A program made the translations under genes and the position numbers. 64,000 nt of DNA from Pyropia yezoensis (taxonomy: Eukaryota > Rhodophyta > Bangiophyceae > Bangiales > Bangiaceae): contig CM020618.1 in the NCBI GenBank assembly GCA_009829735.1, forward strand, positions 14,118,568 through 14,182,567, in the 5' to 3' direction. Under the pieces are notes generated by a model, which was not told the origin of the DNA, made no database searches, and was given only the letters and a program-made list of their open reading frames with translations. Below are positions 42,236 through 53,625 of the stretch, piece by piece. Positions within the stretch are counted from its first letter, which is position 1, and each line of letters starts with the position of its first letter.

Positions 42236-43572
42236 GTTGAATTTCTTCACTTTGACATTCAGAGCACTTGGCAGAAATCACATTGCGCCAACACCGTTTC
42301 CGGCCGTCGCAATGCTTCGTTTTAATTAAACAGTCGGATTCCCCTTGTCCGTACTAGTTCTAATCCGTTCGTTGATCGCAAGCGGGAAGAGACAAGAACG
42401 GCAAGCGCTCCTGCCTCCATCGACACGATTTCTTCCCAAAAGGAGCGTCAATCCAGCCTCCAAGGAGGCTAGATGTCTGCCGCTCATTGGCGTCTACGCC
42501 CGCGCGTCCCAACAAGCCCGAACATTAGAGCCAATCCTTTTCCCAAAGTTACGGATCTATTTTGCCGACTTTCCTTATCTACATTACTCTATTGACTAGA
42601 GGCTGTTCACCTTGGGGACCTGATGCGGTTATGGGTACAGCCAGGTGTGAGAATTCCTCGTCTCACACAAGTGTAAGACGGCTGCTTTCCCCTGGGTTTT
42701 CAAGGGTCATTACAAGCGTTCCGAACACCACAAGACGTGCGGTGCTTTTCCAGCCTCTCGCCCCCTATCTCCGGACAAACCGATTCCAGGGGGTTGGGCG
42801 CGTTAAACAGGAAAGAGATCCCTGCTCGGAGCTCCTACGGGCGTCCCCAAGTTCAGTTGCGTTGCCGCAGTTTGCGGTAAACCACAGTTTCCACATCCTG
42901 GTGCGGGAATGTTAACCCGCTTCCCTTTCGATGGACTGCGCTACAAAAGCGCACTTGAATACGGAGTTTCCCCATCTCTTAGGACCGACTAACCCACGTC
43001 CAAGCACTGTTCGCGTGGAACCCTTCCCCACTTCAGTCTGCAAGGTTCTCACTTGAATATTTGCTACTACCACCAAGATCTACACTAGGGGTCGCTCCAC
43101 CCGAGCTTACGCACAAGGCTTCCATGCGAGTGTACCGTGTTTCAAACCCCGCACGCCCTCCTACTCATTGGGGCTTCGTATTTACCCCAACGGCGACGCC
43201 TCGGTCCCCCGCTTGAGCGCCATCTATTTTCAGGGCTGATCCATTCTGCAGGTGAGTTGTTACACACTCCTTAGCGGATTCCGACTTCCATGGCCACCGT
43301 CCTGCTGTCTGTATGAATCAACACCTTTTCTGGTGTCTGAATGAGCTGGGAGTTTGGCACCTTAGCGTCGCTTTCGGTTCATCCCGCATCGCCAGTTCTG
43401 CTTATCAAAATCGGCCCACTGAGAGCAATCATTGTCCGCACGGCGTTCATTGTTTTAAGCAACGTTGCCGGCTCCTCACCTATTTAAAGTTTGAGAATAG
43501 GTCGAAGGAGGTACTCCCCCGAGGCCTCTAATCATTCGCTTTACCGGATGATACTGACTTGCATTTGCTCCC

Positions 43573-43622
<50 letters not shown>

Positions 43623-44587
43623 AGTCTTTCGCCCCTATACCCAAGTTGGACGAGCGATTTGCACGTCAGCATCGCTACGAGCCTCCACCAGAGTTTCATC
43701 TGGCTTCGCCCTACTCAGGAATAGTCCACCATCTTTCGGGTCCCATCATACTCGCTCTACCTCAAAACCAACCACCCCGAAGGGATCGGGGTCGGGTGAT
43801 GGTGCCCCCCATTATAAGAGCAGGGTTCCCACCAAGCAGCAGCGCAGAGCCACCGTTTACTTTCATTGTGCGTTCGGGTTTTAACCACCCAAACACTCGC
43901 GAGTATGTTAGACTCCTTGGTCCGTGTTTCAAGACGGGGTGGAGAAGGCCATTTTGACAGCGCCCTCACACGACAAGTCGCAGATCCCTCGGTCGGGGTG
44001 CAAGCTAGAAAGGAGTAGAGGCGGGAAATAAATCCCTCAACCACCTCCCCGTTAACACCCGCCCCCGGCCGGCGCTGCCCCGGGAACCAGAACGCTACGG
44101 TGCCCTATGATAGGCACTTGGGGATCTGGCCCCATGATCACTGACCTCCTTCGCTTCACTCTTAACGGTTTCAAGCCCTGTTTAACTCTCTTTTCAAAGT
44201 TCTTTGCATCTTTCCCTTACGGTACTTGTACGCTATCGGTCTCTCGCTAGTATTTAGCTTTAGATGAAGTTTACCACCCACTTAGGGCTGCAAGCCCAAG
44301 CAACCCGACTCATCGTAAGGTCACCGTAACGCATCGCACACCGGGTCACAGACGGGGTTATAACCCTCTACGACACCCCATTTCAGACGGGATTTATACC
44401 CGGCGCGACGCAGGCGACACCACTTTACTATACAACCCGAAGGAAAGCGCGAACCCCCATCGGTTTTCATGTTGAGCTCTTCCCGCTTCGCTCGCCGCTA
44501 CTGAGGGAATCCTTGTTAGTTTCTTTTCCTCCGCTTAATTATATGCTTAAATTCAGCGGGTGGTCCTACCTGATTTGAGATCGGGTT

Positions 44588-45061
44588 TATGGAAGGAACA
44601 CACTCGTCAGAGACTGGCAGACGCTCAGGACAAGCAAGAAATGCAAGATCTCCCGCCGTCAAGCACGATCTGCCTCTTTTGACATGTGGTACGGTTTTTT
44701 CTCTTTTTTTTAGCACGTTCCAGAGGGCAACGCCCATGAGACGGCACCTGTCTCTACGTCAGAGAAACTGACAAGAGAGGTCCAAGCAAAGAAACCCCAG
44801 AGAGGCTTATGGCAAGTAACCAACGCCACCTGGGTTGAAACTGAATCAATGCGGAGCTACTCAAGACGCTCACTCTGACTTGAGAGATGTGGTGCTTTAA
44901 ACTCATGCTCTATGACCTCCAGCGGGCAACGATACGTGTTTCGGACGACGCCTCTTTCAAAAGATAAAGGGGCGACAAAGCCCATCTCCGGCATGCACTA
45001 CCTTTTGCCAAGAAGGCAGGAAGGTAAGAGAGCCGATTGTTGTTATGTATTGTTTTTCCCA
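44588..45061 (-). other. ITS2
   Basis: Internal transcribed spacer 2, about 474 bp between the 5.8S 3' end and the 28S 5' end. Boundaries follow from the conserved flanking rRNA sequence. Confidence 0.9.
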
Positions 45062-45221
45062 TCGACACTCAAACAGGCATACTCACCTCCTCATGGAGAT
45101 GAGCGCAACTTGCGTTCAAAGACTTAATGATTCACGAAGTCCTGCAATTCACATTAGTTATCGCAGTTGGCTGCGTTCTTCATCGTTGCGAGAACCAAGA
45201 TATCCACCGCTAAGAGTTGTA
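45062..45221 (-). rRNA. 5.8S rRNA
   Basis: About 160 nt. The minus strand reads ACTCTTAGCGGTGGATATCT, continuing CTCGCAACGATGAAGAACGC and AATTGCAGGACTTCGTGAAT, the conserved 5.8S core. The 3' end pairs with the 28S 5' end; exact termini are estimated. Confidence 0.95.
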
Positions 45222-45590
45222 TCTCTGTTATTGTATGGAGACAGTCTTCCCACAAGCTCCTCACAGGAGAAACTGTGGCAAGCGGTTAAGAAAAAACGGG
45301 GCATATGATGATGTAAATATATATATGGGGCTCCATTGGCGGCATCCTCTCTGGAAGGCAAAAACCTGCCAAGCACAGAAGCGCCGCCGTGGAGGGAGAA
45401 GGATGGCGACTTCCTGTGGAAAAGCTTCCTGTGGTGCCCTCACATCCTCTCAATGGGAATTTACGCACGGCACAGAGGCGATGACAGAAGAGTGCTGCTA
45501 CCCCGAAAGGCGACATGCAGATTCTCTCTTTCATTGCCACCTGTGCGGACGATTTGGTTCGCGTGTGTTTGTGTCAATAGTTTGTGAATG
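45222..45590 (-). other. ITS1
   Basis: Internal transcribed spacer 1, about 369 bp between the 18S 3' end (GGATCATT) and the 5.8S 5' end. Confidence 0.9.
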
Positions 45591-45616
45591 ATCCTTCCGC
45601 AGGTTCACCTACGGAA

Positions 45617-46133
45617 CGTGTTTGTTTCTCATCATTATTATCTAGGAAAACTCCCCACAATCATAGAGGGCTCCCATGGCTCTCCAGCGCCCACTTTTCA
45701 TGGGCACCTTCCTCGCATGAGACACTGCTTTCGCAGGGGACCGACTGTCTCTTAAGCTTCTTCATGGAAGAAACCCCCTCCCTTACAGTCTGTGAACCTT
45801 CCCCATAGCCACGAAGGACCTTAGGGGCTTGGCTGCGGATTGCCCATTGTGCCATTCAACAAAGCTGGTACCATCCACCAGGGCGATACCCCGATTGCTG
45901 CGCCTAACGCTTTCACGTCAGGCCGCGGTGTTTGTTGACTTTAGGGTGTTCCCGCAATTTGAGAAAGTCGCAGCTGTTCCATGACAAGAACCGCTGCTTG
46001 CGTTGACCACAGAATCAGTATTTATAGTCGCGCACTGTGCACCCTTTCGGGCCGCAAAGGCTTCGTGTACGTTTTCCTACGGAAGGGGACATCCGCATGG
46101 CGCAAAGACCGCCACGAGTGCCCATCCACAAAA

Positions 46134-46138
<5 letters not shown>
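45617..46138 (-). other. Group I intron at SSU site S1506
   Basis: Interrupts AACAAGGTTTCCGTAGGTGAACC near the 18S 3' end, the site called 1506. Core on the minus strand: P AAATTGCGGGAAC near 45952-45964, Q CAATCCGCAGCCAAG near 45830-45844, S-like AAGAGACAGTC near 45746-45756. No homing endonuclease (His-Cys box) frame of useful length is present, although some Bangiales copies carry one. Confidence 0.88.
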
Positions 46139-46176
<38 letters not shown>

Positions 46177-46260
46177 ATTTAATGAGCTTCTCACGGCTAC
46201 CGCTCTGGACGAGTCCATCACACTAGCCGCGATCCGTACATTTCATCGGACCATTCAATT

Positions 46261-46301
<41 letters not shown>

Positions 46302-47376
46302 TTCGGCGCAGGCTGATGACCTGCACCTACAAGGAAGTCCTCGTTGAAGATCAATAATTGCAATGATCTATCCCCTGCACGATGCACTTTCAAAAGATTA
46401 CCCGAGCCTTCCGACCCAGGACTATCAAGTGAAACTCGTTGAATGCATCAGTGTAGGGCGCGTGGGGCCCAGAACTTCTAAGGGCATCACAGACCTGTTA
46501 TTGCCTCAATCTTCCATACGCCAGACGCGCATAGTCCCTCTAAGAAGGTAAGAACGCAGTGCTGGCATGCGCGCACCTATTTAGCAGGACGAGGTCTCGT
46601 TCGTTTACGGAATTACCCAGACAAATCACTCCACCAACTAAGAACGGCCATGCTCTACCAACCAAAAAATCAAGAAAGAGCTTTCAGTCTGTCCATCATT
46701 CTTCTGTCCGGACCTGGTAAGTTTTCCCGTGTTGAGTCAAATTAAGCCGCAGGCTCCACTCCTGGTGGTGCGCTTCAGTCAATTCCTTTAAGATTCAGCC
46801 TTGCGACCATACTCCCCCCAGAACCCAAAGACTTTGGTCTCCCTCAGGGTGCTGACGGAGTCATATAAAGTGCCCCCGCCAATCCCCAGTCGGCATCGTT
46901 TATGGTTAAGACTACGACGGTATCTGATCGTCTTCGATCCCCTAACTTTCGTTCTTGATCAATGAAAACATCCATGGCAGATGCTTTCGCAGTTGGACGT
47001 CTTCCATCAATCCAAGATTTTCACCTCTGACAATGAAATACGAATGCCCCCAACCGTCCCTATTAATCATTGCTTGGTCACTGGAAACCAACAAAATAGA
47101 GCCCAAGTTCTATTCTATTATTCCATGCTCACATATTCAAGGCATTGGCCTGCTTTGAACACTTTACTTTCTTCACAGTGAACGGTCGGCCCGCAGGTAA
47201 ACGCGTAGAGACAGTAAAGTCCCTACGCACCGCGTCCCGACAAAAGGAGACAAACTTCCACTGGCAACAAGGCAAAAGCCCGGCCCGTGGGGGCGCTCCT
47301 AGGTCCGACTACGAGCGTTTTAACTGCAACAACTTTAATATACGCTATTGGAGCTGGAATTACCGCGGCTGCTGGC

Positions 47377-47888
47377 CATTGCTACCCGACAACACACACC
47401 CGTTTGGTGGTTGCCTTCCACAGTCCTCTGGGGCGAGCATCACCCCGTTACTGCTGTGGACCTGGTTTCCCAGTGGATTGGACTCTCCCTTAAGCTTGCG
47501 CCCACTCCATTAGAGTCTCTGAAGGTTCGCCTTTGCCAACTCTTGCCTAAAGGCAGGTCGGCACTCGCGCTTCCCTGCGGATCAACCCTATCCTTGACGT
47601 TTTTACCATCCATGTAACACTACGTACACTGCTGCGTCCTGAACGATAACTCGCTCTCACCTCTCGGCGGACCACGGTAGTCAAGGCCTCACGGGCACTC
47701 CCCGGCAATTTAGAAGTGTATGATGGGGGCTCTGCGGTTGGTTACTATTCCAAGCCCGGTTTCCCATCGTTTGCCTACTCGCCTTCCACACGGCCATGCA
47801 GAGGGGAACAAACCCATACATGGTGCGCTTCCAGAGAGAGACATCTGGCGCTGTTTTTTTTTATTGAGGGCTTTGATGCATACGTTCA
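47377..47888 (-). other. Group I intron at SSU site S516
   Basis: Interrupts the run GGCAAGTCTGGTGCCAGCAGCC in helix 18 of the 18S gene, the site called 516. P-like AAATTGCCGGGG near 47702-47713 and S-like AAGGGAGAGTC near 47484-47494 on the minus strand. About 512 bp, no endonuclease frame. Confidence 0.85.
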
Positions 47889-48453
47889 TCAGACTTGCCC
47901 TCCAATGGATCCTCGATAAGGGGTTTGAGTTGTTCTCATTCCAATTAGAAGACCCAAAGGGCCCCCTATTGTTATTTTTTGTCACTACCTCCCCGAGTCG
48001 GGATTGGGTAATTTGCGCGCCTGCTGCCTTCCTTGGATGTGGTAGCCGTTTCTCAGGCTCCCTCTCCGGAATCGAACCCTAATTCCCCGTCACCCGTCGA
48101 CACCATGGTAGACCAACACTCTACCATCGAAAGTTGATAGGGCAGAAATTTGAATGAGGAGTCGCCAGCACGAGGCCATGCGATCCGATAAGTTATTGTG
48201 AATCATCTCAAAGCGCTCCGGAAAGAGCACGATGGTTTTTTATCCAATAAATACCACCCTTCGTAAGTCGGGCGTTGATGCATGTATTAGCTCTAGAATT
48301 ACTACGGTTATCGAAGTAGTGTTGTTCCCAAAGGAACTATAACTGTTTTAATGAGCCATTCGCAGTTTCACGAGTATAAAAGTGTTTATACTTAGACATG
48401 CATGGCTTAGTCTTTGAGACAAGCATATGACTACTGGCAGGATTAACCAGGTA

Positions 48454-50730
48454 AATAGGGTAAGTCAAGGGCAGAGCCGCGAGCCGGGTGGAAAAGTCAA
48501 AGGGCAATCCATCTCCCGACAGGCCTTCTTGTACCAAGTCGCAAGCAAAAAGGGATGCATATCGCTGCGCGTCCACAGTTGCTGCGGCACAGCTGCTCAG
48601 GCATTTCCTCCATATTGCAGGTGTGTCTTGTCAAAAGCGAACAGGAGTCGCAGGGTGGGCCAGTGAGGGCCGTCGACTTGAGGCCGTGACCAAGGGTGTG
48701 CGACAGCGCGCCTTTTTCCCCACTAGTTTTTATCAATCATACTGATTGTTTTCCCCCCCTCCACTTGGGGCATCATGCCAACCACCGCGAGGCAGCCGAC
48801 AGGTCAATGTCCTAGAAAACACGTATGTGCGTGTCAAACTTGTGTTTTTTTTTTCCCTCTCCAGTCGGGATTGAGCTGCGCAGTCCCTAAACAAGGGACT
48901 GTGCCGACTACAGTGTGAGGGCGGATCCCGCATAAAATGAAGGACTACCTTCGCCTCTCACTCAGACAAGTTTCGGGTTCTTTTTGTCACGCCGTACGGG
49001 AACTAGTGATGAAGGTTGGGTTATGCTAAATCTGATGGGGTGGGGTTGGGGTGCTGAAGGCGACGCCAAGGATACTTGCGCAGCAAGAATCATGCGCTGG
49101 GGTTGAGGCTGTGGCCGCTTGCACGCGCGATTGGCGCTGCCGCGCGGTCGTGGCTGCCTGCCTGAGCGGCGCTGGCCACTCGCTTCCGCGGCGCTGGCCA
49201 CTTGCCCCCGCGGCGCTGGCCGCTTCCCTGCTTGACCTGTGGGGGGTGGGTCATTGATTTCGCCTGCTCCGGCTAGCTCTCCGGTCGTTGGAGTGACAGA
49301 TGTAGCTACCATCTCAGAGAGGGTATTACGAGGGCAGGCGCAGTTTATTGTTGGTGATAGAAAACACTATGGTGCACAGAGACACAGAGCCCACCACCGC
49401 CAGGAACAGAAAAAGACCACCAGCGACAGGAACGGATAGGCTGTTGAGCCCGACGACCATTCAGGTGAAGGAGAGAAAAACTGCAGAAGAGGCGAGGGCG
49501 TCGAGGACACGCAGCGGCAGATGAGGCGGGTGGGGACATCGAGTGCAATGCAGGGCGTTGACGACAGTGGTGGCAGGGGGGAGCCGTGTGCAAAACAGAG
49601 CGGGGGGCTACGACAGCGGACGGCTGAGGGGAGTGGAAACCAGGACGGTGGCCGCGCTGGGGAGGGGTGAAGATGGTGGCGGGGGAGGGGGGCTGACGAT
49701 TGTCGGGGGGGCGGTGAGGACGATGGGTGTGAGGGGGCCGTGAGGGGGCAGCGAGGGCGGTGAGGACGACGGGTGAGGGGGCAGTGAGGACAATGGGTGA
49801 GGGGTGAGGGATGGGCGCGGTGCGCTGATGGGACGACGTCCTCGCAATGGCGGGCGGGAAGTCAAACTGCTATGTAGCGGGGGAGGGATGAGCGCGGTGC
49901 GCTGATTGAGCCAAGTCGTTGTGCTCGCATCAGAAGGGACCAAGTCGAAGTGCCCGCGGGACGGAGTCGAAGTGCCCGCGGCGTCGCGCTCGTTTTTTGG
50001 CGCTCAGGGGGATCCTTCTTCACAGTTTGGACGCAAGCGCGAGGGAACCCAACCCCACCCCAGCGCATCATGCCAGAACACTTAGAGCCCGGCGCGCAGT
50101 CTAAGTCCCCGAAGCGAGCTCCAACCCCAACCCCCTGGGTTTAATCCAACCCAACCCCCATCACGGGCCCGCGCCGTACGTGATGGGCCGGCGCGCACCG
50201 AGGTTGGCGGCCATGACGGTGAGCGACGACGCCGACCGAAGCACCGCCTTGCGGGGAGCCGCCAGCACAACCCCGCACCCCGCTATGACGGTGTCGGCGG
50301 CAGACGCAGCGTCACCACCAGACTGGGCGCCCAGAAGCGCTCACACAACGAGGTGTAGGTCGGTCCGGTGCGAGGGCCTTGTGACCTATCGTGGCCAGCG
50401 GCTGCTGCTGAACATCGGGTAGCAAGAGGATGACCCCCCGCCCCCAGCACCCCCTCCACGCCGCCGCCAGCACTCCCCGCCGCCACGCCGACGACCAGCA
50501 CCAGCCTCGCTGCCGCTACCCGGCCGTCAGTCAGCCTCCGTCACCTTGCGCCGCCAACGGCCAGTGGCGTGTTTTAGCTGCAGGCGGTCGTGGCCACGGC
50601 GTCGGCGAGGTGCGTGGTGGCAGCGACTCAGGCGGCACTGGGTCACCTCGGTCGTCACCGCCGCCAGCAGCGCCCTTTAGGCCGCCCTGTCCATCCCGTG
50701 GCTGTCACAGCGGGCAAACCTTGCGGGGCG
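48454..50730 (-). other. 5' external spacer and rDNA upstream region
   Basis: Upstream of the 18S gene in transcription direction. The first several hundred bases should be 5' ETS with the RNA polymerase I start somewhere beyond, but no consensus lets me place it. Repeats: GGCGCTGGCCRCTYGC-type units at 49167-49230; a purine-rich GTGAGGACGAYGGGTG repeat at 49710-49810; a 24-bp direct repeat GGAGTCGAAGTGCCCGCGG-like at 49940-49980; a duplicated GGGATGRGCGCGGTGCGCTGAT at 49809 and 49886. No supported gene to 50.73 kb. Confidence 0.5.
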
Positions 50731-53625
50731 CTATACAGAAGCTCTCCTTCGCGGCAGCACTTTCGCATCGTAGAGCGACGGCCCATCAACCATCAAGCCG
50801 CTCAGAGTCCTACCATAGACAGCCTGGTGTTCGTTCACCCCAATGACGATTACCATGGTGCCCTCCTCCTTGGACAGCCGGTGCTTCGGCTTCTTGGCAA
50901 TCTTCAAGTTGGTCTCCACAACCAGGACGACGCGCCTCTTCCACTGGTCCCACCACTTCCCGAAGACCTTCTCCATCAGCGGCAGGCTCTTGCGCACGTG
51001 CTTATCCATGTCGACGTAGGAGCCTGCATTCCCGGTGACCTTGGCCGACTTGCAGACGGCCACAAGGTCCTCCTTCTTCACCTTACCGGTAGCACCGCTG
51101 CGACGCAAAAACTTGATCGAGTCGAAGCCGGCATGCTCTGGTGTGCACTTGTACACGGTAGATGCCAGCTCCGCAGCGTCGCGCTCCAAGATCGCAAGGA
51201 CTGTGTTGGTAGGCTCGTTCTCATTGACCACCACGGCATCGGGCATGGCGTTCAGAAGAACCTTGTCCAGGAGAGGCCGCTCACCAGCAGAGTAGACGGC
51301 CGTGCTCCCAGGGTACAGCTGCGACAGGGTGACCGACCGGTAGTCGTGAGATAGAGACACACCTGGCGACGAGGTTGTCCATGCGGGCGCGGCAGCGCGA
51401 AGGCGCGTCAAGACCACATCAGCATACAGGGACGCGAACTCCCACACCCGAGACGCGGATCCAGCCTTGTCAGCGGCGTCAAGCATCTCGGATAAGGCGT
51501 CAAACACACCCTTCAACCGCAGGAACTCGGTCGCCGTCGCATCGGCTTCAATGTTGGATACGGACTTCCACTGGGCCACAAGCCCTATGAGGAAGAGCGG
51601 CGGCATGCACGGGTCCACAAACATGCCGTCAGATGAGTGGACGGCGCCCACCAGCACGTTATACGAGACAACATCGTCCCAGGACTTGAACGTCAAACCG
51701 GGCACGTTGACGCCCACGACGAGCGGCTGCTCGCTGTCGAGCGTGCAGCTGTGCAACGCCGCAAGGAGAACGGCAGGCACGACCAGAAGGTCAGACAGTA
51801 ATTTGGACAGGGACAGGTTCTGCGAAAGGATGACGCCAGCAGGCTTGACGACTGATGACCACACCGAGCAAGACGCATAGACCCCTCGCAGGTTCCGCAA
51901 CAACAGAGCTGCGCTCCGAGGGTGGCCACAGCTCAGCCTGGCAAAGGCACGAGCCGACAGGCTGGGGGGCTGCTGGAAGGACGAGCGCCACGCCTGCGAC
52001 GTGCGGATCATGACCGAGTCCCGGAAGATGGGGAGGAAGTAGACGTCGGCAATCTGATCCACGTTCAGGAAGCCAATCTCGGCAGCGGGTAGGAGGAAAT
52101 AGGGAGAGCCCTTCCTGCGGCTGGACAAGGAGGAAAGCTGCAGGCTTTGCATCTTAATGCTGGCCGGTGCTGCCCGCAATAAACCGGCAACCTCCCTGTC
52201 GAGGGCGGCACTCTGCTGCTTGGACATCAGCTTCCGCACTTCCGCCAACACCAGCCCCGGAGACGGCGCCGTCAGGAGCACAGTGACGTTCTGGAGCCTC
52301 GTCCAGGTGCACATCTCGTGGCGGTACACGCTTGTCAGGGAGGCAGTGGGGGCTGTATCATCAGTTGCAGGTGGCGAGACCGGGGACTTCGTAGGGTCAG
52401 TTGAGGTCAGGCCGCACGCGAGCTCCGCTGGGCTTGTATCGACGACAGGCACTTCAAACGGCGTCACCTTATTCAGCTCCTCGATGGCCACAATAGTGGG
52501 TCTCTCACGAAGCGCGCGCACAGCCTCGTTAATGATGGTGTCGACGAGGCTCGGGTTCACGGCCAGGAGCTGGTGGACTTTATCAACGAACCAGTCCCAG
52601 TCCCTCTGCGCACAGCACAGGCACCACAGCACACGTAGGTAGGCAGGGAGGAAGACCTTCTTTGGGTGAGCAACCACGTCCTTCACAAAGTCCTCGTCCC
52701 GGGCGCCCCACAAAGATGCACCATTGAACGACACGAAGCACACGCGGGTGCCCTCCAGGTCCGAGACGATGTTCTCCCAGGAGGCTACCTTGGCGCGAGC
52801 CGCAGCTTCAGCGTACCGGATGTCGCGCAGAGCCCCAAACCCCATCGAGAGGTCCTCCAGGAAGTGTGTCTTACCCATGCCCGGGGAAGACACCAGGTAC
52901 CAGGCAGCTCGGGTGCCCGACAGCGGCTCCAGCCTTGACAGGTGCGCACAGGTCAGGACCACCTCGATGTCGCGCGGGACAACAAGGTCCTCCTCCCTCA
53001 CCGGGTACGTCGCCAGCACACTGCCCGCTGAGCGTTGCTGACCCGCAGGGAGGAGCGCCCCTTGATCGTTCAACATCGCCGCAACTGGGTTGTCCCCCGC
53101 AAACAGCTGCCGCAACTGCTCTTCAAAAGGCAACAGCGAGGCATGGTAGACTTCCAGCAGATCGATGAAGTCCAACACCAGCGACACAATGGGGGCAAGG
53201 CCCCGGCTCTCGGCTGGGGAGCACTCGCGCGTATTGAGACGACAAGTCGCAGACAGGCCGAGCTCTGCCAAGCCTTGCATCTTCTCCGAAAAGGTCTGTC
53301 TCCATAGCAGCACCAGCTTCAGCGCCGGCAGGGCGCAAGAGGAAAAGCGAGAGCAGCGGTTCAGAACGGACGCGGTCACGGTGTCCATGCGGTTGACGGC
53401 GAGGGTGATGCCCCTCTCCGCCACGGCCAACTTGCTTTGGTTGTGCGAGATGCCGCTGCCGCCGCCCGCATCGAGCGCCTCCTCGACGATCCGGGACGTG
53501 GAATCAATGTAGCTCATCAACTGGATGGTCCGCGTCCAGTACCTTGCCAATTCCGGCTCCTCGGGCTGCTCCGCGTACGTCGGGCGCGGTCCCGTGCCGG
53601 TTCCCCCAACAATGTCCACGCTCAT
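50731..53625 (-). CDS. Large P-loop NTPase-like protein, Crinkler/RHS-like
   Basis: An uninterrupted frame of 964 residues from the ATG at 53625; it stays open to another ATG at 53901 (1,056 residues), but that extension is Arg/Pro-rich and looks non-conserved. Walker A: YLVSSPGMGKTHFL, with S-x4-G-K-T at about residues 246-253 (shorter numbering); the first Gly is Ser. Walker B-like TIVAIEELNK about 377-386. A central acidic Pro/Ser/Thr insert follows. Near the C-terminus, AGFDSIKFLRR and VVLVVETNLKIAKK could be the D and E-x-K strands of a PD-(D/E)xK nuclease fold. This order, PGxGK-type NTPase plus a small C-terminal domain, recalls Crinkler (CRN) proteins and trypanosome retrotransposon-hot-spot proteins, which occur in multicopy families. 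That assignment is inference. Not a known housekeeping gene. It lies between the rDNA and a duplicated region. Confidence 0.6.
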   Translation of the reverse strand: MSVDIVGGTGTGPRPTYAEQPEEPELARYWTRTIQLMSYIDSTSRIVEEALDAGGGSGISHNQSKLAVAERGITLAVNRMDTVTASVLNRCSRFSSCALPALKLVLLWRQTFSEKMQGLAELGLSATCRLNTRECSPAESRGLAPIVSLVLDFIDLLEVYHASLLPFEEQLRQLFAGDNPVAAMLNDQGALLPAGQQRSAGSVLATYPVREEDLVVPRDIEVVLTCAHLSRLEPLSGTRAAWYLVSSPGMGKTHFLEDLSMGFGALRDIRYAEAAARAKVASWENIVSDLEGTRVCFVSFNGASLWGARDEDFVKDVVAHPKKVFLPAYLRVLWCLCCAQRDWDWFVDKVHQLLAVNPSLVDTIINEAVRALRERPTIVAIEELNKVTPFEVPVVDTSPAELACGLTSTDPTKSPVSPPATDDTAPTASLTSVYRHEMCTWTRLQNVTVLLTAPSPGLVLAEVRKLMSKQQSAALDREVAGLLRAAPASIKMQSLQLSSLSSRRKGSPYFLLPAAEIGFLNVDQIADVYFLPIFRDSVMIRTSQAWRSSFQQPPSLSARAFARLSCGHPRSAALLLRNLRGVYASCSVWSSVVKPAGVILSQNLSLSKLLSDLLVVPAVLLAALHSCTLDSEQPLVVGVNVPGLTFKSWDDVVSYNVLVGAVHSSDGMFVDPCMPPLFLIGLVAQWKSVSNIEADATATEFLRLKGVFDALSEMLDAADKAGSASRVWEFASLYADVVLTRLRAAAPAWTTSSPGVSLSHDYRSVTLSQLYPGSTAVYSAGERPLLDKVLLNAMPDAVVVNENEPTNTVLAILERDAAELASTVYKCTPEHAGFDSIKFLRRSGATGKVKKEDLVAVCKSAKVTGNAGSYVDMDKHVRKSLPLMEKVFGKWWDQWKRRVVLVVETNLKIAKKPKHRLSKEEGTMVIVIGVNEHQAVYGRTLSGLMVDGPSLYDAKVLPRRRASV

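Larger units (their letters stand above)
39121..44587 (-). rRNA. 28S (LSU) rRNA gene with several introns
   Basis: Large-subunit rRNA on the minus strand. The 5' end reads CCCGATCTCAAATCAGGTAG and the 3' end CTTGTCCCTCTGATTTGT, as in other eukaryotic 25S/28S genes. The sarcin-ricin loop (AGTACGAGAGGAACAG) is intact near 39468-39485. The gene spans 5.47 kb against about 3.5 kb expected. The excess is explained by a 140-bp insertion and four group I-type introns at 39832-40380, 40393-40824, 41340-41723 and about 41752-42198, all in the 3' half around the peptidyl-transferase and intersubunit regions. One conserved position differs: the 12-nt exon between the first two introns reads CCACAGAGAT where CCACAGGGAT is usual. 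Apart from that the core looks normal. Confidence 0.95.
45591..48453 (-). rRNA. 18S (SSU) rRNA gene with two group I introns
   Basis: Small-subunit rRNA on the minus strand. The 5' end reads TACCTGGTTGATCCTGCCAG-like (here TACCTGGTTAATCCTGCCAG), and the 3' end GTGAACCTGCGGAAGGATCA. The gene spans 2.86 kb. Removing the two introns (about 512 and 522 bp) leaves about 1.83 kb, the normal size. Landmarks such as GCCGCGGTAATTCCAGCTCC and the 3' decoding site region (ACACACCGCCCGTCG) are intact. Intron positions match the two sites known in Bangiales red algae, the main clue to the source organism. Confidence 0.97.

Noticed and set aside
45062..45590. ORFs of 60-124 codons across 5.8S and ITS1
   Set aside because: They overlap rRNA and spacer and are not conserved as protein.
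39121..48453. Many short ORFs on both strands in this interval
   Set aside because: They lie in 28S, 5.8S and 18S rRNA sequence or in their introns; none resembles a LAGLIDADG or His-Cys homing endonuclease.
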